64,000 nucleotides of DNA, from assembly GCF_022023855.1 (NCBI RefSeq), contig NZ_CP059450.1, positions 880,001 to 944,000 on the forward strand, written 5' to 3'. The notes under the pieces are model-generated. The model searched no databases, was not told where the DNA came from, and was given only the letters and a program-made list of their open reading frames with translations. Of the stretch, positions 53,416 to 63,336 are shown piece by piece. Numbering within the stretch: the stretch's first letter is position 1; each line of letters starts with the position of its first letter. The translations under genes and the position numbers were made by a program. This DNA is from Azospirillum brasilense (GTDB lineage Bacteria > Pseudomonadota > Alphaproteobacteria > Azospirillales > Azospirillaceae).

Positions 53416-53433
53416 GTGGGTCAGAATCCGCAC
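53416..53433 (-). promoter_or_regulatory. DctD binding site, promoter-proximal
   Basis: GTGGGTCAGAATCCGCAC, an imperfect version of the palindrome at 53451-53468 (one arm CCGCAC kept, the other GTGGGT). It starts 40 nt upstream of the -24 element, one of two tandem sites as in rhizobial dctA. Confidence 0.7.
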
Positions 53434-53450
53434 GACAGGGGCGGAATCCA

Positions 53451-53468
53451 TGTGCGAAAATCCGCACA
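53451..53468 (-). promoter_or_regulatory. DctD binding site, distal
   Basis: TGTGCG-AAAATC-CGCACA, exact 6-bp arms, matching the known DctD upstream activator pattern. It lies about 75 nt upstream of the -24 element, 35 nt from the proximal site. Confidence 0.85.
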
Positions 53469-53508
53469 TCGAGACCTCTTGTTGCGGCGCAACATGAATT
53501 GAGGACCG

Positions 53509-55326
53509 TTGGTTAGGATCGCCCCCACCCGCTGGACATTTTCGCAAAGCCGCGACTGGGTCGCCCGGCGGGCGTCCGGCCTGTTCGCCCGTCCGCGGCG
53601 GGTGATGCTGGCCGTGCTGGTCGTCGGCATGCCGCTGGCCGCGGCGGTGGCGGCGGGTCTGGCGGCGGACAACGCCGGTGAATCCCTGCGCGAACAGGGA
53701 TCGGCGCAGCTGTCGCTGTACGAATCCAACCTACGCACGGAGCTGGAGCGCCACGCCGCCGTACCGATGGTGCTCGCTCGCGACCAAGAGGTCGCCGACC
53801 TGCTGCGCGACCCCAGCCCGGAGCGGGTGGACCGCATGAACCGCAAGCTGGAGGCCATCGCGGCGACGCTGAAGGCGTCGGCCCTCTATGTGATGAACGG
53901 GGCGGGCACCACCGTCGCGGCCAGCAACTGGAACGCCTCGCCCAGCTTCGTCGGGCAGAATTTCAGCTACCGTCCCTATTTCCAGTCGGCCATGGAGCAG
54001 GGGGAGGGGCATCACTTCGCGCTCGGCACCACCTCGCTCGTCCCCGGCTACTACACGGCCCAGCGGGTGGTGGCGGAAAACCGCACAGGCGGGCGGGCGG
54101 CCGGCGTCGTGGTCCTGAAGGTCGGCTTCCAGGAGCTGGAACGCGCTTGGTCGCACGGCCAGGAGAAGGTACTGGTCTCCGACCGCGACGGAGTCGTCTT
54201 CATCACCAACGTCGAGGGCTGGCGCTACAACGCCCTGCCCCGCCGCCTGCCGGTCACGCTGCCCGCGGCGGCGGCCCCCGCGACCGAGGAGATCCCCACC
54301 CTGCCCTGGGCCTTCGGCGGGGCATCCGACCGCATCACGCTGAGGGAAGGCAACGCGGAACGGCGCTACCTCCTGCAGTCCGCCGCGGTGCCCGGCGGCG
54401 ATTGGACCATCCACGCCCTGACCAGCCTCGCCCCGGTCGCCACCCGCGCCCAGCAGGCCGGGCTGCTCGCCGCCGCGGTGGTGGCGCTGGCCGCCCTTAC
54501 CGGCCACGCGCTGGCCCAACGCCGCCTGAACCTCGTGGAGCGGCTGGCCCTCCAGGAGGAGGCGCGGGCCGAGTTGGAGCGCCGCGTGGCCGCCGCCACG
54601 GCGGAGCTGCGCGCCACCGAGAACGAGCTGACCCAGGCGGCCAAGCTGGCGGCGCTGGGGCAGATGTCGGCGGCCATGGCGCATGAGATCAACCAGCCGC
54701 TGGCCGCCATCCGCAGCTTCGCCGACAACGCGGTGGTGCTCTTGGAACGCGGACGGCCGGACTCGGTGCGCGACAATCTTGCGGAGATCGCCGACCTGAC
54801 CGACCGCATGGCCGCCATCACCCGCAGCCTGAAGGGCTTCGCTCGGCGCGCCTCGGGCACGCTAGGCGCGGTGTCCGCCGCCGCCGCCGTCGGGCAGGCG
54901 CTGGCCCTTCTTGAGGCCCGGCTGCGCCGCGACTCCGTGACGGTGGACACCGATCTGCCTCCCGGCTCCCTGCTGGTCACCGGCGAGGACGTGCGGTTGC
55001 AGCAGGTGCTGGTCAACCTGATCGGCAACGCCGCCGACGCCGTGCGCGCCTCCCCCCGCCGCCATGTCCGCATCACCCTGGCCGCGGAGGGGGAGGAGGC
55101 GGTGCTGAGCGTCCGCGACAGCGGCCCCGGCATCGCCGAGGCTGACCTGCCACGCATCTTCGTGCCCTTCTTCACGACCAAGGAGGCGGGCGACGGGCTC
55201 GGGCTCGGCCTGTCGATCAGCCACGGCATCGTCGAGGATTTCGGCGGCAGCCTGACCGCCGCCAACCATCCGGAGGGCGGCGCCCTCTTCACCATCCGCC
55301 TCAAGCGCAGGGATATCCAGACATGA
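53509..55326 (+). CDS. dctB: DctB, C4-dicarboxylate sensor histidine kinase
   Basis: A 605-residue membrane kinase sensing external C4-dicarboxylates. Membrane segments lie at about 32-52 and 315-335. The periplasmic double-PAS domain lies between them (QFSYRPYFQSAMEQG-type motif as NFSYRPYFQSAMEQG). The phosphoacceptor His392 is in MAHEINQPLAAIRSFADNA, and the ATPase domain has NLIGNAADAV, DSGPGIAE and GLGLGLSISHGIVEDFGG. The start is taken as TTG at 53509 with GAGG 4 nt upstream; no ATG is available before the first membrane segment. Its stop overlaps dctD by 4 nt. Confidence 0.93.
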   Translation: MVRIAPTRWTFSQSRDWVARRASGLFARPRRVMLAVLVVGMPLAAAVAAGLAADNAGESLREQGSAQLSLYESNLRTELERHAAVPMVLARDQEVADLLRDPSPERVDRMNRKLEAIAATLKASALYVMNGAGTTVAASNWNASPSFVGQNFSYRPYFQSAMEQGEGHHFALGTTSLVPGYYTAQRVVAENRTGGRAAGVVVLKVGFQELERAWSHGQEKVLVSDRDGVVFITNVEGWRYNALPRRLPVTLPAAAAPATEEIPTLPWAFGGASDRITLREGNAERRYLLQSAAVPGGDWTIHALTSLAPVATRAQQAGLLAAAVVALAALTGHALAQRRLNLVERLALQEEARAELERRVAAATAELRATENELTQAAKLAALGQMSAAMAHEINQPLAAIRSFADNAVVLLERGRPDSVRDNLAEIADLTDRMAAITRSLKGFARRASGTLGAVSAAAAVGQALALLEARLRRDSVTVDTDLPPGSLLVTGEDVRLQQVLVNLIGNAADAVRASPRRHVRITLAAEGEEAVLSVRDSGPGIAEADLPRIFVPFFTTKEAGDGLGLGLSISHGIVEDFGGSLTAANHPEGGALFTIRLKRRDIQT

Positions 55327-56702
55327 CGACCGGCAGCATCGCCCCGGGTGGCCCCGTCCTCTTCGTGGACGACGAGCGGTCCGTCCGTCTCGCCGGGCAG
55401 CAGGCGCTGGAACTGGCGGGCTTCGACGTCACCGCCTGCGACGGGGCGGAGCGCGCTCTGCGCCATCTCGGCCGCGACTGGCCGGGCGCCCTGGTCACCG
55501 ACGTACGCATGCCGCAGATCGACGGGCTGGAGCTGATGGAGCGCGCACTGGCGCTGGACCCCGAGCTGCCGGTCATCCTGATCACCGGCCACGGCGACGT
55601 GCCGATGGCGGTGGAGGCAATGCGGCGCGGCGCCTACGACTTCCTGGAAAAGCCCTTTCCCTCCGACCGGCTGGTCGAGGTGACGCGGCGCGCGGTGGAG
55701 AAGCGCCGGCTCGTGCTGGAGAACCGGCGTCTGCGCCACCAATTGGCCGGGCTGCCCGCCGGGGAGGCCTCGCCCATCGTCGGGCGGACGCCGGGGATTG
55801 AGCGGCTGCGCAGCGCCATCGCCGCGGTGGCCGACACCGACGCCGACGTGCTGGTGCTGGGCGAGACCGGCACCGGCAAGGAGATGGTCGCCCGCGCGCT
55901 CCACGCCGGCAGCGGTCGGCGCAAGCACCCCTTCGTCGCCCTGAACTGCGGCGCGATGCCCGAAGCGATCTTCGAGAGCGAGCTGTTCGGGCACGAGGCC
56001 GGGGCCTTCACCGGGGCCGGCAAGCGCCGCGTCGGGCGCATCGAGCACGCCAGCGGCGGCACCCTCTTCCTCGACGAGATCGAGAGCATGCCGCTGTCGC
56101 TCCAGGTCAAGCTGCTGCGCGTGATCCAGGAGCGGGTGGTGGAGCCGCTCGGCTCGAACGAGCTGATCCCCGTGGACCTGCGCGTCGTCGCCGCGACCAA
56201 GGTGGACCTGCGCAAGGCGGCCAGCGAGGGCAAGTTCCGCGAGGACCTCTATTACCGGCTCAACGTCGTCGTGGTGACCATTCCGCCGCTGCGTGACCGC
56301 CGCGACGACATCCCCCTGCTGTTCCAGCATTTCGTCCTCCAGGCCGCCGCGCGCTACAACCGCGAGCCCCGCGCGCCGAGCCCGGCGCAGGTGCAGCGGC
56401 TGGCGGCCCACGACTGGCCGGGCAACGTCCGCGAGCTGCGCAACGCCGCCGACCGCTTTGTCCTCGGGCTGGACGACGCGCTGTCGGCGGTGGGCGGCAC
56501 CGCTCCAGCGATGGCGGCGGGCCGTGCCGGCCTGTCGCTGGCCGAGCAGGTGGACCTGTTCGAGAAGAGCCTGATCGAAAGTGAGCTGGCCCGTTGCAAA
56601 GGCAGCGTGAAGGCCGCCATCGAGGCGCTGAACATTCCGCGCAAGACCTTCTACGATAAGCTGAAGCGCTACGGCCTCAGCCGCGAGGATTTCGTGGAGT
56701 GA
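55323..56702 (+). CDS. dctD: DctD, sigma-54-dependent response regulator
   Basis: A 459-residue activator of dctA. A receiver domain has phospho-Asp60 (LVTDVRMP) and the switch Lys in FLEKPFPSDR. The AAA domain has [14 protein letters not shown] at 227-232 and [15 protein letters not shown] Fis-type HTH follows at the C-terminus (KGSVKAAIEALNIPRKTFYD). Translationally coupled to dctB (ATGA). Confidence 0.97.
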   Translation: MTTGSIAPGGPVLFVDDERSVRLAGQQALELAGFDVTACDGAERALRHLGRDWPGALVTDVRMPQIDGLELMERALALDPELPVILITGHGDVPMAVEAMRRGAYDFLEKPFPSDRLVEVTRRAVEKRRLVLENRRLRHQLAGLPAGEASPIVGRTPGIERLRSAIAAVADTDADVLVLGETGTGKEMVARALHAGSGRRKHPFVALNCGAMPEAIFESELFGHEAGAFTGAGKRRVGRIEHASGGTLFLDEIESMPLSLQVKLLRVIQERVVEPLGSNELIPVDLRVVAATKVDLRKAASEGKFREDLYYRLNVVVVTIPPLRDRRDDIPLLFQHFVLQAAARYNREPRAPSPAQVQRLAAHDWPGNVRELRNAADRFVLGLDDALSAVGGTAPAMAAGRAGLSLAEQVDLFEKSLIESELARCKGSVKAAIEALNIPRKTFYDKLKRYGLSREDFVE

Positions 56703-56832
56703 CCTTTCTTCGGACGGTGGACGACGGGACCGCGATGGGCGAAAAAGCCATCTGACCCGCCCGCCCCATGGACACCGGAGGCCCGCCCTGGCGACCATAA
56801 CCGAAGCCCTCGCCGCCGCGCTCGACCACCAC

Positions 56833-58995
56833 ATGAACGGGCGGTTGGCGGAGGCAGAGATCCTGTACGGGCGCATCCTGGAGGCCGCCCCCGAGCAGGC
56901 CGACGCCCGCCATCTGCTGGGCGTGCTGTGCGGGCAGACCGGGCGCGTGGAACAGGCCGCAACGCTGATCGGCGCGGCCATGACGCTGCGCCCCGACGCG
57001 GCGGACTATCCCGCCAACCTCGCCAACATTTTCGACGCCGCGGGGCAGCCGGAACGGGCCGCCGCCGCCCATCGCCGCGCCCTGTCGCTGGCCCCCGACG
57101 CGGCGGAGGGCTGGTACCGCTTCGGCAACGCCCTGCCCCACGGCGGCATTCATCTGCGCGAAGCGGCGGTCGCGGCGCTGGAGCGCGCGGTGCGGCTGGT
57201 GCCCGGAGACCACCGCGCCGCTGGACGCGCCGCCCTGCTGCTGCAGATCATGGCGCGCCCCCACCGCGACGCCGGGCGGCGTGCGGAGGCCGCGGCGCTT
57301 CTGGAGCGATCGGTGGTGCTGCTGCCGGAGGATGCGGGTATCCGCTTCGACCGCGCGGCGGCGCTGTATGCGCTGGGTGAGCGGAGCGGAGCGATGCGGG
57401 AATTCCGCCACACGCTGGCGCTCGCCCCCGGCCACGCCGAAGCCTTGAGCAACCTCGGCCTGCTGCTCGACGAGAGCGGTCGCACCGCGGACGGCGCCAC
57501 AGCCTGCCGGCGGGCGCTGGCCGTTCAGCCCGGCCATGTCGAGGGCTGGGTCAACCTGTCCGCCGCCTGCGAGACCTTGGGACGCTACGGCGCGGCGGCC
57601 GAGGCAGCGCGGCGGGCACTCGCGCTGCATCCTGGCCACGCCGGAGCGTTCAGCAACCTCGCCGGGGCGCTGGGTCTGATGGGACGGGTGGAGGAATCAC
57701 TGCCGCTGCTCCAACGGGCTGTCCGGATCGACCCCGACGACCGCGACGCGCGCAGCCGATACCTGTGCGCCCTCCTCTACCGCAACGGTCAGGACGGTGC
57801 GGGCTTGCTGGAGGAATCACGGCGCTGGGCGGAGCGTTTCGCCGTGGCAGAGCCCCTGCCACGCCCAGCCAACGATGCCGACCCGGACCGCCGCCTGCGC
57901 GTCGGACTGGTGTCCGGCGACTTCCGCAACCACGCCTTCTCCTTCTACATGGAGCCGCTGTTCCGCGCCTTCGACCGGTCGGTGGTGGAGTTGTTCTTCT
58001 ATTCGACCGCCACCGCCCCCGATGCCAAGACGGAGCGCTTCCGCGCCCTGGCCGACCGCTGGTGCGACGCGGCCGCCCTGACCGAGGAGGAGTTGGCCGT
58101 CCGGGTCCGGCAGGACGGGGTGGACGTTCTGGTGGATCTGGCCTCGCACACGGCGGGCAACCGGCTGGGCGTCTTCACCCGGCGCCCGGCGCCGGTGCAG
58201 GTGACCACGGCGGTGAATATCGTGACGACCGGCATGGACCGATTCGACGCCTGCATCACCGACGCCCTGCTCGCCCCGCCGGGGGAGGAGGCCCATTACG
58301 CCGAGCCGCTGCTGCGGCTGCCCCGCTTCTCCTGGGCCTATCAGGGACCGCCCGAAGCGCCGGAGGTCGGTCCGCTGCCGGCATCGCGCAACGGCTTCAT
58401 CACCTTCGGCTCCTTCAACAACCTCAGCAAGATCACCGAGGAAACGGCAGCCCTGTGGGCGGGCGTGCTGAGGGCCGTCCCGAACTCCCGCCTGCTGCTG
58501 AAGTACAAGGCGATGCGCGATTCGGCCTCGCGCGCCCACCTGACGGCGCTGTTCGCCTGCCACGGCGTGGCCTCGGACCGGCTGGAGCTTCGCCGCCCGC
58601 CGGCTGGCATCCGCGCCAACCTCGCCGACTACAACGACGTGGACATCGGGCTGGACCCCTACCCCTACAACGGCCACACCACGACCTGCGAGGCGTTGTG
58701 GATGGGGGTGCCGGTGATCGTGCCGACGGGCCGCCGCCGGGATCTGGGAATCGCGCGGGTGGGGTCCGCCATCATGACCTCCGTCGGATTGCCGGACCTG
58801 ATCGCTCCCGATGCCGATGCCTACGCCGCCCGCGCCGCGGTTTTGGCCGCCGACCTCGGCGCGCTGGCCACCTTGCGCGCGGGCTTGCGGAGCCGTGTCG
58901 CGTCATCCCCGCTCGGCGACGTTCCGGCGCTGGCCCGCGCCTACGAGGCCGCCTTCCGCACTCTCTGGCGGCGCTGGTGCGCGACGGCGGATTGA
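56833..58995 (+). CDS. TPR/SPINDLY-type O-GlcNAc transferase homologue (GT41)
   Basis: A 720-residue protein from the first ATG. The first 330 residues are TPR repeats (RLAEAEILYGRILEAAPEQA, AFSNLAGALGLMGRVEESLP). The C-terminal part (about 350-715) is the GT41 catalytic region: LRVGLVSGDFRNHAFSFYME, GVDVLVDLASHTAGNRLGVF, TFGSFNNLSKITEETAALWA and YPYNGHTTTCEALWMGVPVI. This enzyme class adds sugars to proteins such as flagellins in some bacteria. A CTG at 56788, with GGAGG 6 nt upstream, could be the true start and would add 15 residues in frame (LATITEALAAALDHH). Confidence 0.9.
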   Translation: MNGRLAEAEILYGRILEAAPEQADARHLLGVLCGQTGRVEQAATLIGAAMTLRPDAADYPANLANIFDAAGQPERAAAAHRRALSLAPDAAEGWYRFGNALPHGGIHLREAAVAALERAVRLVPGDHRAAGRAALLLQIMARPHRDAGRRAEAAALLERSVVLLPEDAGIRFDRAAALYALGERSGAMREFRHTLALAPGHAEALSNLGLLLDESGRTADGATACRRALAVQPGHVEGWVNLSAACETLGRYGAAAEAARRALALHPGHAGAFSNLAGALGLMGRVEESLPLLQRAVRIDPDDRDARSRYLCALLYRNGQDGAGLLEESRRWAERFAVAEPLPRPANDADPDRRLRVGLVSGDFRNHAFSFYMEPLFRAFDRSVVELFFYSTATAPDAKTERFRALADRWCDAAALTEEELAVRVRQDGVDVLVDLASHTAGNRLGVFTRRPAPVQVTTAVNIVTTGMDRFDACITDALLAPPGEEAHYAEPLLRLPRFSWAYQGPPEAPEVGPLPASRNGFITFGSFNNLSKITEETAALWAGVLRAVPNSRLLLKYKAMRDSASRAHLTALFACHGVASDRLELRRPPAGIRANLADYNDVDIGLDPYPYNGHTTTCEALWMGVPVIVPTGRRRDLGIARVGSAIMTSVGLPDLIAPDADAYAARAAVLAADLGALATLRAGLRSRVASSPLGDVPALARAYEAAFRTLWRRWCATAD

Positions 58996-59002
58996 CGCAC
59001 GC

Positions 59003-59695
59003 CTATTCGGCGGCGAGCGCGTGGGCGAAGGTCTCCACACCCTGGACGCCGGCTTCGGTCAGTCCATAGGTGCCCTTGGCGATGCGCTCGAACCAGCCGT
59101 AGACGTTGCGTTGGAGGATGGCCGCGGCGTCCTTCGGCGCCCCGGCGGCGCGCAGCGCCTTCAGGGACAGCGGCCCGGCGGCCAGCAGCCGGGCGCAGCG
59201 CAGCGCGTCCTGGCGGTAGGCGGTGACGATGGGCACGCGGGTGGAGCCGCCGCGGTTGGGATCGCCGCGGCGCCGCGCGTGCTCCCCCAGCAGGCGGGCG
59301 GCGCGCGTCCTGTCCTTGCGCGGGCTGTAGGGAACGGGGTCGAGCAGAACCTCCACCTCATGCCCCGCGGCCCGGCCGAGGTCGACGATCAGCAAGCCGA
59401 CGCCCAGGCGCCGGCACAGCTTGCGCACCCCGCTGTCGTGGGGCGAGGCGCCACTGGCCTTGCGCCCCGGCTGCGGCACAGCGAGATAGACGGTGTCGGT
59501 CAGGGCGAGCCGGTCAACCCCTTGAAGCAACAGGTCCAGCGTGAAGCGCTTCTTCAGCTCGACGATCAGCGGCGGCTCGGCCCCGCGCACCGCGACGAGG
59601 TCGCAGCCGTGGATCTCGGCCTTCACGTCGTAGCCCTGGGCTTCCAGGAAGGCTTTGACCGGGGCGTAGAGATCGGTTTCGGCGGTGATGGGCAT
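59003..59695 (-). CDS. DUF2161 family protein, putative PD-(D/E)XK nuclease fold
   Basis: A 230-residue cytoplasmic protein. The N-terminal half has the nuclease-like core GCDLVAVRG (Asp) followed by LIVELKKRF (ExK) at about 35-60. The second half carries a winged-helix-like region (GPLSLKALRAAGAPKDAAAI). Its real substrate is not known. The ATG at 59695 is used; a TTG six codons upstream is also open. It starts 22 nt after the ccdB stop on the same strand. Confidence 0.8.
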   Translation of the reverse strand: MPITAETDLYAPVKAFLEAQGYDVKAEIHGCDLVAVRGAEPPLIVELKKRFTLDLLLQGVDRLALTDTVYLAVPQPGRKASGASPHDSGVRKLCRRLGVGLLIVDLGRAAGHEVEVLLDPVPYSPRKDRTRAARLLGEHARRRGDPNRGGSTRVPIVTAYRQDALRCARLLAAGPLSLKALRAAGAPKDAAAILQRNVYGWFERIAKGTYGLTEAGVQGVETFAHALAAE

Positions 59696-59717
59696 GGGGG
59701 GGGTGACGTCCAACCGC

Positions 59718-60038
59718 TCACAAATCGCCGGTCAGCATGTCGATGGCGCGCCGGACATCATGGTGCCGACTGGACATGCTCATCACCACATCGCCGATGT
59801 CGGTCACTGGAATGCCCGCAATCTGCGACGTCATGGCAACCAGCCGTTCGCCCTGAATGTCGAACACCGGCATGATATCACGGATGGGCGTTCCCGCTTC
59901 CGACGCCCTAACGAGAGGGATGACGACGCGCGTGGAACGCACCACCACGTGATTTCCCTGAACGACAAGAAGAAATGGAACCGGGTGATCCGACCGGCCC
60001 GCGGCATTCGGATTCCGGCAGACATCCAGGAAACGCAT
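59718..60038 (-). CDS. ccdB: CcdB, gyrase-poisoning toxin
   Basis: A 106-residue CcdB-family toxin, about the size of the F-plasmid protein. It has MRFLDVCRNPNAAGRSDHPV, PFLLVVQGNHVV, IRDIMPVFDIQGERLVAMT and a C-terminal helix (HHDVRRAIDMLTGDL). CcdB poisons DNA gyrase when not bound by CcdA. Its ATG overlaps the ccdA stop by 1 nt (TGATG), the typical coupling. Confidence 0.9.
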   Translation of the reverse strand: MRFLDVCRNPNAAGRSDHPVPFLLVVQGNHVVVRSTRVVIPLVRASEAGTPIRDIMPVFDIQGERLVAMTSQIAGIPVTDIGDVVMSMSSRHHDVRRAIDMLTGDL

Positions 60039-60274
60039 CAGAACATCCGCTTCCCGGTGCTGAACACGCCGTGCTTTTCCACGTAGGAATCGTAGGAATC
60101 GAAGGCCGATCGGTTCTCTTCGATCCAGCGCTCCCGCTTCGCGTCCTTCACCGACTGCTCGACGGCGGCTTCGAAGACTTGCGACAGGTTGATGCCCAAG
60201 CTCTTCGCTTCGGCGATCAGATCGGGCCGGGCCGAGACGTTGGTGGGCTTCCTCTGGACTGATCCGCGCGCCAT
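60038..60274 (-). CDS. ccdA: CcdA antitoxin
   Basis: A 78-residue antitoxin. The N-terminal ribbon-helix-helix (KPTNVSARPDLIAEAKSLGI, NLSQVFEAAVEQSV) binds DNA and the C-terminal tail (RERWIEENRSAFDSYDSYVE) neutralises CcdB. The ATG at 60274 follows GAGGGG; a GTG two codons earlier is less well placed. It is likely to repress its own operon at the inverted repeat just upstream. Confidence 0.9.
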   Translation of the reverse strand: MARGSVQRKPTNVSARPDLIAEAKSLGINLSQVFEAAVEQSVKDAKRERWIEENRSAFDSYDSYVEKHGVFSTGKRMF

Positions 60275-60291
60275 GGACACCCCTCAACGAA

Positions 60292-60322
60292 GAAACATGC
60301 GCAAACACTATGCGCATGTTTC
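60292..60322 (-). promoter_or_regulatory. ccdAB operator, 12-bp perfect inverted repeat
   Basis: GAAACATGCGCA, a 7-nt spacer, TGCGCATGTTTC. Arms match exactly. The inner TGCGCA also repeats. It lies 17 nt upstream of the ccdA ATG, where CcdA or the CcdAB complex would bind. Confidence 0.8.
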
Positions 60323-60376
60323 CTCATGGCGTCCAGTCTCCGCTGGGAGAGAGCGAGGCCGGCTTCTCCGCTCCGC

Positions 60377-62530
<2,154 letters not shown>

Positions 62531-62598
62531 GGGACGTCTCCTCGACACGGCTTCTTGGTTCGAATGATTTGAAACGATCAATGAAATGGGAGTGTCTT

Positions 62599-62685
62599 GC
62601 CCCCAACCCCGGCCCTCTCCCGCTTCGCAGGGGAGGGAGAACAGTCCCCTCCCCTGCGGAAGCGGGGGAGGGTTAGGGTGGGGGC
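62599..62685. repeat. Palindromic intergenic repeat, copy 4
   Basis: About 87 nt between bioY and mcm, starting GCCCCCAACCCCGG and ending AGGGTTAGGGTGGGGGC, with GCTTCGCAGGGGAGGG paired to CCCTCCCCTGCGGAAGC inside. The right end is identical over about 25 nt to the copy at 40456-40565. It may separate bioY from mcm expression. Confidence 0.8.
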
Positions 62686-62704
62686 AAGTACGAGCCCCTT
62701 ACTC

Positions 62705-63298
62705 TCAGCCCTGCGACCGGCGGGCGACGATCTTCCAGGCGGCCTGCATGATCGCGGCACCCAGCGCGGTCTTCAGCACCGTGGCGGCGAGGAACGGCGT
62801 CAGGCCCAGCGCGACGGCCTTCTCGCCGCCGAACAGGACGGCCATCCAGGCCACGCCCGGAACGAACAGCAGGGCATGGCCGATCGCCAGGGCGCCGACG
62901 GCCTTGACCGGGCTGCGGTCCCAGCCGCGCTCGGCCAGCCAGCCGGTGACGCCGGCGGCCAGGACGAAGCCCAGCAGGTAGCCGGCGGTCGGGCCGGCCA
63001 TGTAGGCCGGGCCGGCGCCCGGACCGGCGAAGACCGGCAGACCGGCGAGGCCTTCCAGCAGGTACAGCAGGACCGTCGCCGTGGCGAGGCGGCTGCCGTA
63101 GGCCATGCCGAGCAGGATGACGACCATGCTCTGCATCGTCATCGGAACCGGCCAGAAGGGCACCTGCACCTTGGCCGAGGCGGCCAGGAGCAGGCTGCCC
63201 AGAACCGCCGCGGTGGCGGCGGTGAGCAGGCCGCCCCGGGGGGCGACCGTCTCGAGAAGCGAAGCGGCACGCTGCGAAAGCGTGTTTGCGAAAGCCAT
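62705..63298 (-). CDS. bioY: BioY, biotin transporter substrate-binding membrane protein
   Basis: A 197-residue membrane protein with about six helices, the S component of ECF-type biotin uptake; many BioY proteins work without dedicated AT subunits. Motifs VPFWPVPMTMQSMVVILLG, GPTAGYLLGFVLAAGVTGWL and the Gly-rich AGPGAGPAYMAGPT are typical. It lies between a biotin-dependent carboxylase and methylmalonyl-CoA mutase, 38 nt after the former, ensuring cofactor supply. A short RBS-like AAGGTAAGGA precedes the ATG. No clear BioR site was recognised. Confidence 0.93.
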   Translation of the reverse strand: MAFANTLSQRAASLLETVAPRGGLLTAATAAVLGSLLLAASAKVQVPFWPVPMTMQSMVVILLGMAYGSRLATATVLLYLLEGLAGLPVFAGPGAGPAYMAGPTAGYLLGFVLAAGVTGWLAERGWDRSPVKAVGALAIGHALLFVPGVAWMAVLFGGEKAVALGLTPFLAATVLKTALGAAIMQAAWKIVARRSQG

Positions 63299-63336
63299 CG
63301 TCCTTACCTTTCCCTATATGTCGGAGCCCGCTTGGC

